A stretch of DNA of 64,000 nucleotides from assembly GCF_905475345.1 (NCBI RefSeq), contig NC_066594.1, forward strand, positions 4,387,501-4,451,500, read 5' to 3'. The stretch is from Vespula vulgaris. Its lineage: Eukaryota; Arthropoda; Insecta; Hymenoptera; Vespidae. Below the pieces are notes generated by a model. That model did no database searches. It saw only the letters and a list, made by a program, of their open reading frames with translations, and was not told the origin of the DNA. Below are positions 40,996-53,857 of the stretch, one piece after another. A program made the position numbers and the translations under genes. Positions within the stretch are counted from its first letter, which is position 1, and every line of letters begins with the position of its first letter.

Positions 40996-41181
40996 TTACC
41001 GAAGTTCACTTTTCTGGAGAAAATGAAGACTACGGATACTCGCGAGGGAATCGTTCGTTATTAGTTAGCCAGCAATAAGTTTCCCCTTATTGCGGCGCAA
41101 ACAATGGGTTCGTTGCTCCTCGTAGCTTTGTATTAAAAGAAGATTGTTAGCTGGTGCAGATAAAATGGTGAAAGAAAGTTG

Positions 41182-41220
41182 GGAGAGAGAGAGAGAAAGA
41201 AAGATTGAGAAAGAGTGAGT
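41182..41220. repeat. GA-rich tract
   Basis: GA run with AAAG and TTGAG interruptions. Confidence 0.85.
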
Positions 41221-44200
41221 GTTGGGACTATCCCAGGACAGTTCGGAGTGTTTCAAGCGCGTAATATAGAGGCACTATTTTTAAAGTTAACTATTGCCAA
41301 GCAACGCAATTTAAATGGAGATGGACGAGGAGATATTTACAGAGGTGGACTTGGTCCTTTTTAGATGTATCGGCACTGTCAGTGGCATAAAATATTTCTT
41401 GTTTATTTTCAAATAACGCATCCCACGTGAACGTTCATCGGAGAAATCGGCCGCGTGGCAGAACATCCTGTCTCGAGTACTTTTTCCCTATCTGTCATGT
41501 TAGGCCACGTTTCCCGAGCTTTTTTAGGAGCATACTTTCGACGATGTACGAGAGGCAAAGGGAAAAGCGATTTCCCCTCGTAATGGTATTTCCACCTGTC
41601 AACGGTTTAATATCGAAATTTCAAACGTCCTCCAGGCGCGCGGTAGAATTATTATTCGTTGCCGCATGCTATCGAAAATTCGAATTTTCGCCGTACAAAC
41701 GAATCATCGATCGTTCGTCATTAATTTTAATAATCACCTTCGCTATACAATTGCGATATATCATCATCGTAGGTATTATTATTAATTTAATATCGTATGA
41801 AGTACTCCGAAAATATAGATTATATCTGTACTTGCGATACATACATTTGTGGGAAAAAGCAATGTTCAAGCGCAAATGTAAATTGTAAATCACTTTGAAC
41901 AAACGTAACACAACGTTGGAAAGACGCGGATTTGAAACGCTGGATCGCGCGTAATATTAAAATTCACAATAGAGAACGAGGGTGGCTAATTAACGGGAGT
42001 AAGCCGCGCGAATAAATTATTTCTCTTGGTGTTCGATGTACAGAAGAGTTCGCGCACATATACGCACAGGGCCGAGTACGCTGCATGAAAGTACATAGCC
42101 AAGAATGGAGGCGTAGGCGCACGCGCGCGCTCTTGCACAAACGCGACACCAGTTTGTTCGTGACGTACGATACGTCGTTTCCATACGATTTGACGTAGCG
42201 GAAGGACGAGTAAGAGATTCACAATCAGGACAATCTCCGCGTGTCGCAGCGTCAACCGGGACACAGAGCGTACGACCGCACTACTGTCAACCTGCGTAAT
42301 TAATCCACGTTTCAGCGGTGGAGGTAGGTCCGGCAGGAGCCTAAGATTTACCGCAGTCCAATTTTACACCTGTCCATCAGTGGTAGCCCCAACGATACCT
42401 TCGTGCAATGAAACTTGCATGCTTAATAATTATTAAAGCACCGAGAACGACTCGGTGAGTGGGAGAAAACGGACTAACCGTTTAGGCCGACGGCCTACTT
42501 TCTTTCTTCTATCGTGAAATTGATCGTCAAGACGTTAAATAGAAAAGATACATTTTAGTAGTACCTACATGAACCGATATTGATTGAGAATTTTTATCAG
42601 CTTTGTTCTCTCGTGTAAAGGAAAATTTTTTTTGTTAGCTGTAAAGGGAAAAATGTTTAATCCTCGAACATTTGTAAATACTTTTTAATAAAAGGGAAGA
42701 TTACATTTCTCTAGTCGAGTGAAATAATTTACGAAGGAGCTAAGATCGGCACGAAAATTTTTGGATAAAAAAATCTCAAATAAAAGCACGGCTAAATTTT
42801 AAGAGGAAAGGATCCCGGCAAGGTTATAAAGAATGTCCGAGATTCTCGCAACTCACCGCAACACTTACTACGCGAGTGGTAGTAAACCTCGGTCGCGAAG
42901 TCTCGCGAATATATTTTTCACTTGCGCCTTACTGTTTTACACGCGTGACTAATGCCGAGCGTAACGTAGGGTCATAATGAAAAACGTCATTTATATATCT
43001 TGGCGATATACGTTTATATCCTAGACGTTACATCTTACTTGAAGCTGGAATCTAAATTTTATGTGTAACGTAGGCGGATACATAGGCGACCGTAGAGTTA
43101 ACGACTCGCGCCTTCCACTTCTAACGAGCGTGCTTCGTGTAACGAGGGTTACGCAGGTGTTACAGCGAACGATAAAGAGTCTTACATCGTACCCTCGCTG
43201 TGACTCCAACTACCGAAAGTATGACCTTTCGAGAGCTTTTTTCGAGCATCGTAAAGGATTTAATACGATGCTTACCACGTTTTTAATGAATCTGCACCGA
43301 AGTCAATGCGATACAAGATTATACTTTTTCTATTTCGATATAGTTTCTTATAGATGGTTATTTTTACGAGCACGTTTTTTGCAGTGGTAGAAAGATTAGA
43401 AATTAGAATGAATCGAAGATAATCTAATTAGAAGATAATTTACTTATCTACTTAAATGTGTATGCGTATAAAAATACCTGCAACGATTGTTCGTTCATGA
43501 TTATTTTGTCGAATCCAATACTTTTGGTCGCGCCGAGCGATAGTTCGCTCCGTTATTACGTCGCGGACGGAAACGTTCATAGAATTCATGGTTGGATTTA
43601 GAGCCACATTGGTACCATGGTATAACTTTGGATTGGTTTTAACGATGCGACCGACTACACGAAAAGCACTGTTCCGCGAGCACGTTATAAATTACATGGG
43701 TATATTCCCTGCAATTCTACGCTCGCCGTTCTTAATCTCATTCATTTTCATTTCGAGCTGTCGACCAAGATCTTTAGATCTTACAAGTTTCGTGTGGTAG
43801 GTCGAGCTTATAAATACGTTTGTCATTTTTCAACGGAGAATTAGTTTTGTCGATAGGGGCGCTTATGTATAGTGATTTCAATGATATAAAATGAACGGGG
43901 TATAAGAAAATTAGCTAATAATAAAACGTTCGCTGTATTGTGGAAATACCTAGAATCACGGACAATAAACCACCCATTTGCCTTACGTAGGATCATAATA
44001 AAACCATTCCTTCTTTAAGAATCTTTTCGTCGCTGTATTGTCATTTGTATTGACCAGTAAAGTTACGCTTATCATTACTTTGGGCGTATCCAAACGATAT
44101 CGCAAAAATGATAGTAGAGGAAGGATGTTATAAATGGTAGAACGATTGTATATCCGCGATGGTACAAGCCCATAAATTATCGGATACTAATGTAAATACA

Positions 44201-45082
44201 TGGTTCAGTACCTATTTATAATCGTATCTTCGTGTATACTATATTCTTCCTACGATATCAGACCGTTTGACGTCGAACATTTCGTTACGATCATGACCTG
44301 TATTTCATGATACGGTAAAAATCGTCGCGAGAAGTGTAACCATCCGTTATAAGCAAGCTTCTGCCAGGTTCCGATACTGCATCATCGATCAGAGAGTAGC
44401 ATCGTGAAATATTTACATATCTGCTCGTACGCGTGAAAAATTTAAATTTGAAGTAACATAATCGATCGCTTGGCCGCTGGTGTCCCGAATTTTACGCTCG
44501 GTCGAGTTCGCTTTAGAATTTTCATACATTTTCGTTCAAAACTTTTTTTTTTATTTTATCGTACCATCATCTGCCGAAACTCGATATCTGATCCGATACA
44601 CGGCAGCTGTTTTTATTACTGCAACTGTAGCGCCTGATGTTATCGCACTCAATCCGCAACTATTGACGCGATGGTACGGTCGCAATAAAATCATCGAAAA
44701 ATAATGTTGAGAAAAACGAGCATGTTTAGTGCAATATATCGATTTTACGAGAAACGCATCTTTATCTTACACGAATTTTTGTCAATCGACGCGTCGTTAT
44801 TAAATTAATCTTAAGATATAATATCAGAAGATATTTTTTAATATCCCTATCTACAAAAAGAAATAAGAATTATTCAGTATAAATCAGAGATATCTAATTG
44901 GATTTAAAATAAAAAAAAGTCTATAAACGTTATGACCATCATATAAATATTATGATCTGTAGTGACATTGAAATAACGAACCTTTATGTCCATAGATTCC
45001 ATTCCGTCAATTTTTTCGAATGAAATTGCTCGTACTAATCGTCATTATTACTAGGATAAAGCAGTATGATAGCGTATTCGGT

Positions 45083-45088
<6 letters not shown>

Positions 45089-45126
<38 letters not shown>
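45089..45126. repeat. (AT)19 microsatellite
   Basis: Uninterrupted 38-base AT run. Confidence 0.97.
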
Positions 45127-45130
<4 letters not shown>

Positions 45131-45478
45131 AGTAGTTAAAACTTCATGGGTCTCTTGTGTCTATTTAATACGAAAAAAGTTAAATGGAAAGTGGATGCAT
45201 CGTGTCGGATGCTCGTTTGGCTAGTTTCGGTCTACTATGTGTATAAGAGCGTACTCCTCATAATTATTTACGGAGTTTGAGAAGGAGTCGAACAACGACA
45301 GGACCAAAGAGACAGAGTTTCGGTGGTACTTCGTTTACGGTAACGTACTTGTATATACGCGTGACCAGAAGAGACGCAAACATCCGATGTCGAGCTATGT
45401 ATAACGAAGCGTAGAACGATGAGTACGACGTCGGCAGTTGGAACACAACTACGAAGGATCGGTTAAATGAGAGTAAGG

Positions 45479-45483
<5 letters not shown>

Positions 45484-45524
<41 letters not shown>
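45484..45524. repeat. (GA)n microsatellite
   Basis: Pure GA run of about 40 bases. Confidence 0.96.
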
Positions 45525-45526
<2 letters not shown>

Positions 45527-45966
45527 GAGGGTGGGAGGGAGGAAGAGAGGAAGCGAGATGACGGTGGTCGAAGCAAATATTGCGAACGCAACGCACAAAG
45601 GTCCTTTTGCGAAATGGAAGAGCCGCGTGGCGGATAGCGCTGGACGTTCATGAAACGCATCGAGGCGGTTACCTTGTGCTTGAGTAGTCGAGCCTGTGGG
45701 CCGAATTACGATATCGAGTCGGGAATATATCGTCGCTCCAATAGTACTGCTTTCTACCTATCTATGCACTTTTAAGCCAGACCTATATGACTCACTATGC
45801 CGTGAAGTTATAGCGAGCAATGCTACAATGACTACAAAGCTCTAAAGCAATACTCGAAAATCTTTGAAGCAATGGAAAAATAGATTGTGGCATTTTCGAT
45901 CGATAAAAATCTCCCTCATTTCTTTTATTCGTTATGCGAGTCAGCGCAACTTTTTATTATGCGCTT

Positions 45967-46005
45967 TCTCTCTCTCTCTCTCTTTCTCTCTCTTTCTTTT
46001 TCTCT
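45967..46005. repeat. CT-rich tract
   Basis: CT run with TTT interruptions, in the minority orientation. Confidence 0.92.
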
Positions 46006-46436
46006 ATTTCCTTCTATATTACTAGCTAACCGTATGATAAACGATAAGAAGTGTAGGAAAGAATCGTCGGAAAAAGTTAACGGCAAAGAAAATTTTTTTT
46101 TAGTTTCCTTTACAAAGTAACCGTCGCAAAATTGCAAACTCGAGTTAAAAGTCGAAAAGGAAAGTTGAGGTCAGGCAGTGGATCGAAGGAACCTCGAAAG
46201 CTTTCGTGTCCAAAGCAAAGAAAAGTTCGGCAGACTGGTGGTCGAAGGTATCATGGGCATTATGTGATCCGAATCTCGGGTATTATTCTATAATCTATTC
46301 GAGCGGATGATAGTGTTGGCGATGGCGGTTAGGGGCGGTTGCACGCGGAGCCGTAGCCTCGTTCGGTTTGTGCACGCTATCATCCATGAATAAGCGCCCT
46401 TGCTACGTTTCTCTCCTATCTCTACTCTCTTTGCTT

Positions 46437-46465
46437 TCTCTCTCTCTCTCTCTCTCTCCCTCTCT
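46437..46465. repeat. (CT)n microsatellite
   Basis: CT run in the minority orientation. Confidence 0.92.
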
Positions 46466-46771
46466 TACCCTTTTCCGAACACGTTCTCACTCGCGCGCTT
46501 GTACGATCGCAAACGCACACACTGTTTGACCCGGGGGATAGGTATGTCGGTGCACCCTCACCTGTTATACACGCTCAAGCACGCGTTGTTACTCCTCCTC
46601 CTTTCCTCGTTATCGTTCCTCCTTGATTATGGTTGCACATACCAGCGATGGTGAGAGGGCGAAGTCTCTTCGTTGTTAATGCTTATTTACCGTGTAATGC
46701 AAAGGGTATCGTATATGCGAGAGCAAAGGAGCTATTGCTATGAACGTTGAAGGATATCTAAAGGGACAGAA

Positions 46772-46813
<42 letters not shown>

Positions 46814-46821
46814 AGAGAGAG
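46772..46821. repeat. (GA)n microsatellite
   Basis: GA run with two short interruptions. Confidence 0.94.
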
Positions 46822-47690
46822 TCGATACTAAGCTACGAGCTCTGAGAAACGGAGGAAGATAGAAACGGAACAGAGCGAAACTACGTTACTGTGATTTATG
46901 AGGATTGTAATGAAGACGAGAGAGTGGAATACCTACGTTTCACTACGTGAAACGCATTCGCGGATACTTACTCGCCATACCTTTTGGGCTTTTCTTACTC
47001 TTTATCTCTCTTTTTCTTTTTCCTCCTTTCCTCTCTTAACGACTGCTATCTACGATTCTAATGATCACGACGATGCGCATACATTAATTTTACTAAAGAG
47101 GAATGATTAATGATCAGTATGTCGACGATGCCAAGAGAGTTCTCGCGTAACGATGTTGGATTTAATATTCCTGCGAATTCACAATATTAACCGATGAAAC
47201 ATCGATTACGATTACCGACGTTACTTATTATCATAACTTTTTACGAGTTTAATCTTTCTATATAAAATGTAGAAAGGAATACAAGAATCCATTTAAAAGT
47301 AATAAATAATTTGTAAAATAGATTATCCACAGATAAAGCTTCTGAGGGCTGAAGTCCTACAAGGAATCCATTTTTGACGAACTATATAACATATTGTACG
47401 TTAATTCGTTCGTGTGATAATCTATGTGTATACGTTATTCATGTGTTTTTACTGGGAATATCAGAGCAGGGAGATTCATAGGGCTTCCTAAAGCATCCAA
47501 CTGGAATAAACAACGTCTCAATTCGTCTGTTTTCGTTCTCTTTTTAAAGAATTCGTTCGTGCACGTTCCCCTTTCTGCTTTATATTGCAGGTGCCAGTAC
47601 GTGGAAAAGGGTAACGATAGATCGTGAATCGAGAATAAAATCGTCGTTGGAAAAGAAAGAAAAAGAAAGAGAGAAGCCGTAGAGTCTGAC

Positions 47691-47793
47691 CTGTGACCCC
47701 GAGGACAGGAGCGAGGGGCACGACCCCTGGCCAGCTTCGACCCCATCGTAATCCAGGGACGAATCCCCAAGATCCCCACTGCTTCTGGTTTCA
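47691..47793 (-). CDS. candidate internal exon, acidic Ser/Gly-rich, unidentified
   Basis: This is a GC-richer 103-bp block bounded on the minus strand by GTGCTTCCAG (AG at 47795-47794) and CACAG/GTCAGA (intron from 47690). After one leading base it encodes 34 residues, among them ETRSSGDLGDSSLDYDG and GQGSCPSLLSSGSQ. It lacks the low-complexity bias of most open frames here. Its entry phase is compatible with the exit phase of the Ig exon. However, the residues do not resemble the second half of a Sidestep Ig domain, which should contain a DVR-G stretch, HWS and YRCRVDF. It could belong to another minus-strand transcript, be an alternative exon, or be a chance frame. I do not recognise the peptide. 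Confidence 0.2.
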
Positions 47794-50700
47794 CTGGAAG
47801 CACACGGCGCTAGTCGTACGCGATCCCGACCTATCACGTTCCAAGACTCTTATTACGTATCTATCTAGGTACTACATACACACGATCAGTATACTACGAA
47901 CCCAGACGACTTTTCGCGATAATCTTTTTATGTTTTTTTTGAACAAGCAATATTTTAACTTATCTTAGAATTGCAAATATATTTGTAGCGATATTTATTT
48001 TCTTCTCTTTTTTTTCAGTATATCCTTTTTATTATTTTTTATATCCTTTTATATATTTTATTTTTGCTTCGTATTATTGTAGGTGCATCTATCGAACACT
48101 TTTTGCTCGGAAAAAGTAATCATTTTTCGACGTCCTCGACAGTAACCACTCACATGGAATACGAAAATTCCTTTAGAATATGAATTCGAAAGGACGTAAT
48201 GTCCAATCGTCGGAATGATTTATCGTGAATGCAATAAGAGAAATAACTGCTTCTAGAAAGAACCGTCGGATTCCTGGACCGTAGAGAGCATTTATCAAAT
48301 ATTCCGCGATAGCAGGCGATCCTAGTGTTATGTTTTATGATTTACTTTAAACGGACCATTAGCAGTGCAAATAACGAGCTTTACATTTTTCGACATAGGA
48401 ATGGGCACGACGCTAGAACATGAGTTTAGCAGGATTAATCATAGCTCACGAGCGTGTTACGTCCAAGTCAGAGAAGCTTTATTTACTTGCCTGAGGCAGG
48501 TGTTATCGATATCCTTTACATGACAAGCAATACCCTCCAGCAGGTAAATATAATTTTGTCGATTGTTGACTACTATAAGTGATCGTATTTCGCTTCTACA
48601 TACATACTGCATTATATCGTTACTGTTGGTATATGTTTTTCTAAAGAATATCGAAAGGATATAGAAGGATTTTCATATAATTTGTAAATGTCAAATCTTT
48701 TCAGTAAATTATTCTCTAAATATATAGAACCTTGTGTACTTTTGTTGGAATTAATTTCTTTGGAAAACTTCTTCGTATGAAATTAGTTAGTATAATAAAA
48801 GATGTATCGAAAGATGCATCGAGACATATCTGAATAAACCGGATTACATCAAGTAGAAAAATATTTGTGTTCAGCAATGCAAATATATTACTTCGATAGT
48901 AAAGGTAAGAAACTAATGAAAAAGTAGCGTTTCGTGGAACACAGCTAAAGTCAATTTCAACGAAACGAATATTGACAGCAGTAATAGAAGAAAAGTTAAC
49001 AAAGATCGATTTAGGAAACATGAAAAGGGAGTAAATATTTATTCGTTAATTTGTCGGTAGAGTGGCATTATTTCAGTAGCGATAAAATGTACAAAAATTG
49101 TAAATTACATTCGTTTGAATCGTGAACAAAGGTGTTAAAGGCGACAAAGGTTGGTGGCCGCGTAAATGTTCGATAATCGTTGTAGAAAGCAAACCTATAC
49201 ACGTATATACATCGTGTATGTAGAGGAGATAGAAGTGTAGCTTCGATGAGAGTACGCAACGTTTGCAGATAGCTACGATGGTGGTGAACGTATCGGTTTA
49301 CAGGTTGCCGCTCGTGGTCTATGATAGAGGCATAGTTGGCATACCGAGCCTTCCTCGCATGGTATGTTATAATTAGAGCTTCTCTGCACGCACGCAACAT
49401 TGATATGTCCACGACGAGAATCGAAATACTTCCTTAATGAGATGAGACCGATAAACAAAGGGTTAAGTGCTTGCGCGATCTACGAAATACTGTGCTCAAT
49501 CATACTCCCAATTATGTTGAAACCAATACGAATTACTCGATCGAAATCGATCGCCAAAATTTTTGTTGCATTAGAGCAATCACGATATAAATCGATTTTT
49601 CTTTCTACGATTTTTTTCTTTTTTTTTTTACTGATCACCCCTCATTTGCGTATATGTATTCTAAAGTTACACGCGTGAAATACAAACGCCATGCGTTCTT
49701 CTATTCATGAAGTAATTCCTATGCAAGATCTTTTACCCGAACCTAAGAGAAGTTTTATTTAAAACTATAGTTAACTTGAAATTCCCAAAGTATCGTTTTA
49801 TATTTTCCATTTCACTTTTTTCTTTCTTCTCTCTTTCCGTTTCATCGATGTTATCGAACCGATAGAGACTTCGTGGAATGTTCGCTTCGTGCCGCGAGTG
49901 CACACACACATATACATGTACGTATATAGAAACGTGTACTGAGATCGTAACGAGAACGATTTATAGTTAGTTGCATCTCGAAACACGGCAGCAGTTGATA
50001 TCGTTAAAACGAGAGAACATTTCTATTTTGGCAACAATATGCAGCTGTTCCAGATTAAAACGTATTTCATCGGTAGATTCTATGAACGTGCAACGTTTTA
50101 CTGGCTGTCTCACCCACCATCTCTCTCGATATTAAATTGATTCGATACACGCTAAGACTGTAAATCGCAGAGAGCTAAACGCAATACACTTCGACGATCG
50201 CCCCGCGTTTTCCGGAGTTCGGACATCACGGAAAATTATTTGATAAAATGTTAAAAAGTCGTATAGCGTTGAAAGTAGTAAGAATTTTGCATTGCTTCAG
50301 CGGTTGCGGTGTTCTTTCTAATGTGCTATGAAGTTGCGGTTTCACGTTAGTTTGCGGCTGAATTTGGAACGTATCTCGTCAAGTGAAATTCTTCGAAGAA
50401 CGAAATTTACCTTTCGCTCCTCGTTTTTTCTTCTTTCTTCTTCTTCTTCTTGTCCTTCTACTTTCCTTTTATTTTTCGACAATAGGACACCCAATTTTTC
50501 CTCTTTTTTATATTCTCGCAGCACAGCTGAATTATTTATCTTTCCCAATGAAACTTATATTTCCTTCTCTCTCTCTCCCCCTCCTTTTCTCTCCGCCCCC
50601 TCTCTATTTCCAACCGCCATTATCTTCGCGTCCATTGAACGGAGAATTTTCGTTTTTATCTACGTGCTGTAGAAACGTCCTAACCATAGGAGAACGTTCA

Positions 50701-53572
50701 ATCCGGACGTATTATCGAATCGTAGGAAATTTATTCCATAATTATCCATAATTCTCGAGCAGATGTTTTTGTTCAAAGCGTCATAGAAAGTAATAGATGG
50801 ATGGATTACGAGAAACAGCTGTGTCCAACTCGGTCATTTGGTTCTAGAATTAATCCTTTATTTCGCTCTTAGAGAAATAAATCGCTAATAATTGAGATCG
50901 GGAGGTGGGAATTTATACAGATGATAAAAATGCATCGTGCGTTAAATTTTGTAAATCGTTGTAAAAACTTATGGGTTTATGAATTAAACAATCGATGTAT
51001 AAACCATTTAGTAACAATGATATAACGCATTCGAAATTCTTTTTCCCGGGATCTAACATACGGAACAAATATTGGAAAGATTGCATTGATTAACGGTGGA
51101 ACAGCGATTTAGATCTCAAAGAGATGAAAAATACGTAAACGGTTGCTCACATTTAATTAAAATAGACAGGCGAGCGAGATAATTAGTCGGAGTGTTAATT
51201 AATTGCTTCTCTCGAGAGCAACGATTACCGAAAGAGCGAAAGAGTGGTCAATACTTTGCTTGATTCTCTGACGTTGCAACTCTGACGTCTACAATGACAT
51301 CGATGCTGACGTCGCCTATAAAGGACAAGAAGGAAACAACGGAGAACATCGGGACGGCTATCAATTATCCGTCGATGAAGCTACCTGCAAGAATCTAGGA
51401 AACATCAAACTCGTTTCCCCCGTATTCTCCTTCGCTTGTCACCGAATGAAATTTATTGACACGCAGTAATTACATGCCACGTTGACTGATTGTTCGCCAT
51501 TGCTATTCTCATTAGGTTCATCAAGCCCTTTATCTCGTATCCTCTTAGTTTCTTTCTATTTCTTTTCTTTTATATAAAATCTTATTTAACACTTAACTCT
51601 CTCTCCAACACTCACTAGCATTTGATTTTTTGTTATTTTTTCTTTATTATAGAAATTGCAATGGTTTAATAAAATTTCGATTCTTTTACTTTAATTAATG
51701 ATTATAACATTGAAATATTCGTTAAGAAGTATTGAAAAAGATTGATGAACAATATCGGAACTTATTCTTCATTCCAAACAAAATCTGCGTGTTCTCTTCT
51801 CTATTTTTATTTAACTATTCATTTCTGTTAAAACTTCCGATTGTATAAATTATAAAAAGCGCAAAATTATACAAGCAATAAATTTCGACAATTTTTTGCA
51901 AAGTATCAACGATAAAAATATTTCGGGCTATGTGCTTTCACTTGAAAAATCGTTACGTCCAATTATAGCGCTACCGTTTTTCTCCCGTGGATGCTCGAAA
52001 AATTAAAGTCTGACGATTTATAAACCACATGATCAAATTAAATCCTTCATATCCTTCACATCCTTTTTCATAGAAAATGAAAATCATTTCAATACATATT
52101 ATAAATATTCATACTTATAGTTTATATAAAATATCTTATATAAAATATTATAAAAATGTTTGATGTTAACTCGTGATCCTTTTAGGCGGGAATATGAGGA
52201 AAAACACAGAATATTCCTATTAATGTCAAACAAAAATATATTAATGCAATATAGAACGTAATCAAAAAATAATACGATTCGTTCATTCGCTTCGACGACT
52301 CAATACACACTAAATACTTTCACAGTAGTTGATATATTTTTCGATAAGCAGCATGGACGACTATCTAACACAATAGTCACTGGATTTCTTTGATGTTTTT
52401 TTTTTCCACTGGCTCGTGTAATACCACGTATGAATGAAAACTCACAGTGGTTTTTTAAGCAAGAGAGAAATGAAAAGGATTATGGAGGTGAGATGAAAAG
52501 AAAATGCATCTTCTTGTAGCATACATACGCGTGAACATCGAAATGTACTAAGAGATTACTTCGTCCTGCATTGAAATTCTTTTAAATAATTTTTTCATCT
52601 ACGTCGGGAGATCATAAAAAACGTCGAAAAATCGAAGATCGATCATTAATCGCACAATCGTCGTACATATATATTCGAAAAAAAATGTATAAGAAAGTAA
52701 TCAAATGTAGCGAGTATGTAATTAATTACCTTATTAACAGAACATGATGACGTAATGTATGAATTAATTCGTAACCGATTATTCAAATATTAATTCGAAA
52801 TCATTCGTAAACGATTATTTCCCGAAGCATGAAATATTTGTTACATTTCATAATAGATATTTATTAACGAGATTAATAGGTTCTAAATGCTTGATCGAAT
52901 GATATTAAATAATAAGGATATCAAAAAGGATTGAATTTAGAAAGACAAGAAACAAAGAACTATAAGAACCCATTTTATAAACGTAAAATCGTAATGTCCT
53001 TTGGAATTCAAGAAGGAATTTCAGTCGAAAGCATTAAAAGCTACATAGGGATGTACGGTGACGTACGTTTAATAACGGCACGGTGGCACCATATACTCTC
53101 CATATCATGATGCACTAGTGATGTAACACGCTTTAGAAAATCTTGGGCAAGGCACACGAGAAGAGGGTAGTTTATTGCATATTAGTCGGAGAACCGTAGA
53201 TTCCTGAAGTACTCAACATTTTTCTCAGTCACCATGAAAGCAGGAAAGCTTTCACGAATGAGTTTGTCGGAAATCGTCGACCTTCGGTGAAATTTTCACT
53301 TTGATTTGTTGACTAGACTTATACATGCACATTTCTTCGTGCAGAAATGAATAAGACGGATGTAAAAATCAATTGACGGTATAATTCGAAAAAAAGAAAC
53401 AAATAAATATTACAAATAGAGAATACAAGACTTTCTGATTTTATTAAATTCGCAAGAAACATCCGATTCATTGGAAAACTTTTGCCCTCGATAGAAGAAA
53501 AATACTTTCCTTTAAAATCGTTCGAATTTAATTCGTTTCATTCTACGGATATAACATAATTAGAATACTTAC
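47794..53572. other. putative intron immediately 3' of the Ig exon
   Basis: This is mostly AT-rich sequence without recognisable exons. I looked on the minus strand for an exon continuing the Ig domain (one base followed by Tyr or Phe and Asp after an AG) and found none that reads further as Sidestep. A CRE-like cluster and TATA-like site occur at 51269-51323. 51500-53500 shows nothing beyond AT-rich sequence. Confidence 0.5.
51269..51323 (+). promoter_or_regulatory. three TGACGT motifs next to a TATAAAG
   Basis: TGACGT occurs at 51269-51274, 51283-51288 and 51307-51312; the last two extend to TGACGTC. TATAAAG lies at 51317-51323. TGACGTC is the half or near-full site bound by CREB/ATF bZIP proteins (established). 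No initiator was found at the expected distance and no gene follows, so the promoter role is inference only. Confidence 0.25.
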
Positions 53573-53702
53573 GTATAGAGTGGCACTCCAGCTTCGTCTT
53601 TAAACCAGAAAACCATGTGTAAGGTGTCCTCTCCCGGAGGAGTAATATCGCATGGTAATTCCGCTGGTTTTCCTTCCACAACACTGATGTTGACCAATGG
53701 AA
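53573..53702 (-). CDS. Sidestep-family Ig domain, internal coding exon
   Basis: This exon encodes 42 full residues plus split codons at both ends. The translation runs from VPLVNISVVEG through LPCDITPPGED and VFWFKDEAG to VPLYT. Visible V-set landmarks are the B-strand Cys in LPCDI (exon residue 17) and the C-strand Trp in VFWFKD (residue 32). There is an N-glycosylation sequon, NIS, at residues 4-6. The LPCD-I-TP, WFKDE and PLY pattern is the signature of the first Ig domain of Drosophila Sidestep and its paralogues. These are transmembrane ligands that bind Beaten path receptors and guide motor axons (established knowledge). The acceptor is a strong TTTGTTTTCACAG (AG at 53704-53703) and the donor is AC/GTAAGT (intron begins at 53572). 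Entry is phase 1 and exit is phase 2. The second Ig Cys (family motif YRCRVDF) must lie in a later exon, which I did not find in this window. Which paralogue this is cannot be decided from one exon. Confidence 0.9.
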
Positions 53703-53836
53703 CTGTGAAAACAAATACTTTGTTTACGGAATATAACAATAGAAGGGGCGAATGTAGAAATAAGTTATCGACGTTTAGACAGAAGTCGAAAATATGGACA
53801 TATTTTAAACCTGATCGAGCCATAAAATACTTAACA

Positions 53837-53857
53837 ATATATATATATATATATATA
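53837..53857. repeat. (AT)n microsatellite in the putative first intron
   Basis: Short AT run about 135 bases upstream of the Ig exon acceptor on the minus strand. Confidence 0.92.

Larger units (their letters stand above)
40996..47690. other. mixed noncoding stretch with clustered microsatellites
   Basis: No gene is supported. The 153-codon plus frame at 41427-41888 begins at GTG and has a hydrophobic middle but no recognised family. An (AT)19 run lies at 45089-45126. It is followed by GA (45484-45524), TC (45967-46005), TC (46437-46465) and GA (46772-46821) tracts within 1.7 kb. 41900-42500 and 46320-46400 are CpG-rich. Confidence 0.45.

Noticed and set aside
41427..41888. 153-codon plus frame with a hydrophobic stretch
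   Set aside because: It begins at GTG, the hydrophobic part derives from AT-rich ATT/TTA codons, and no family is recognised.
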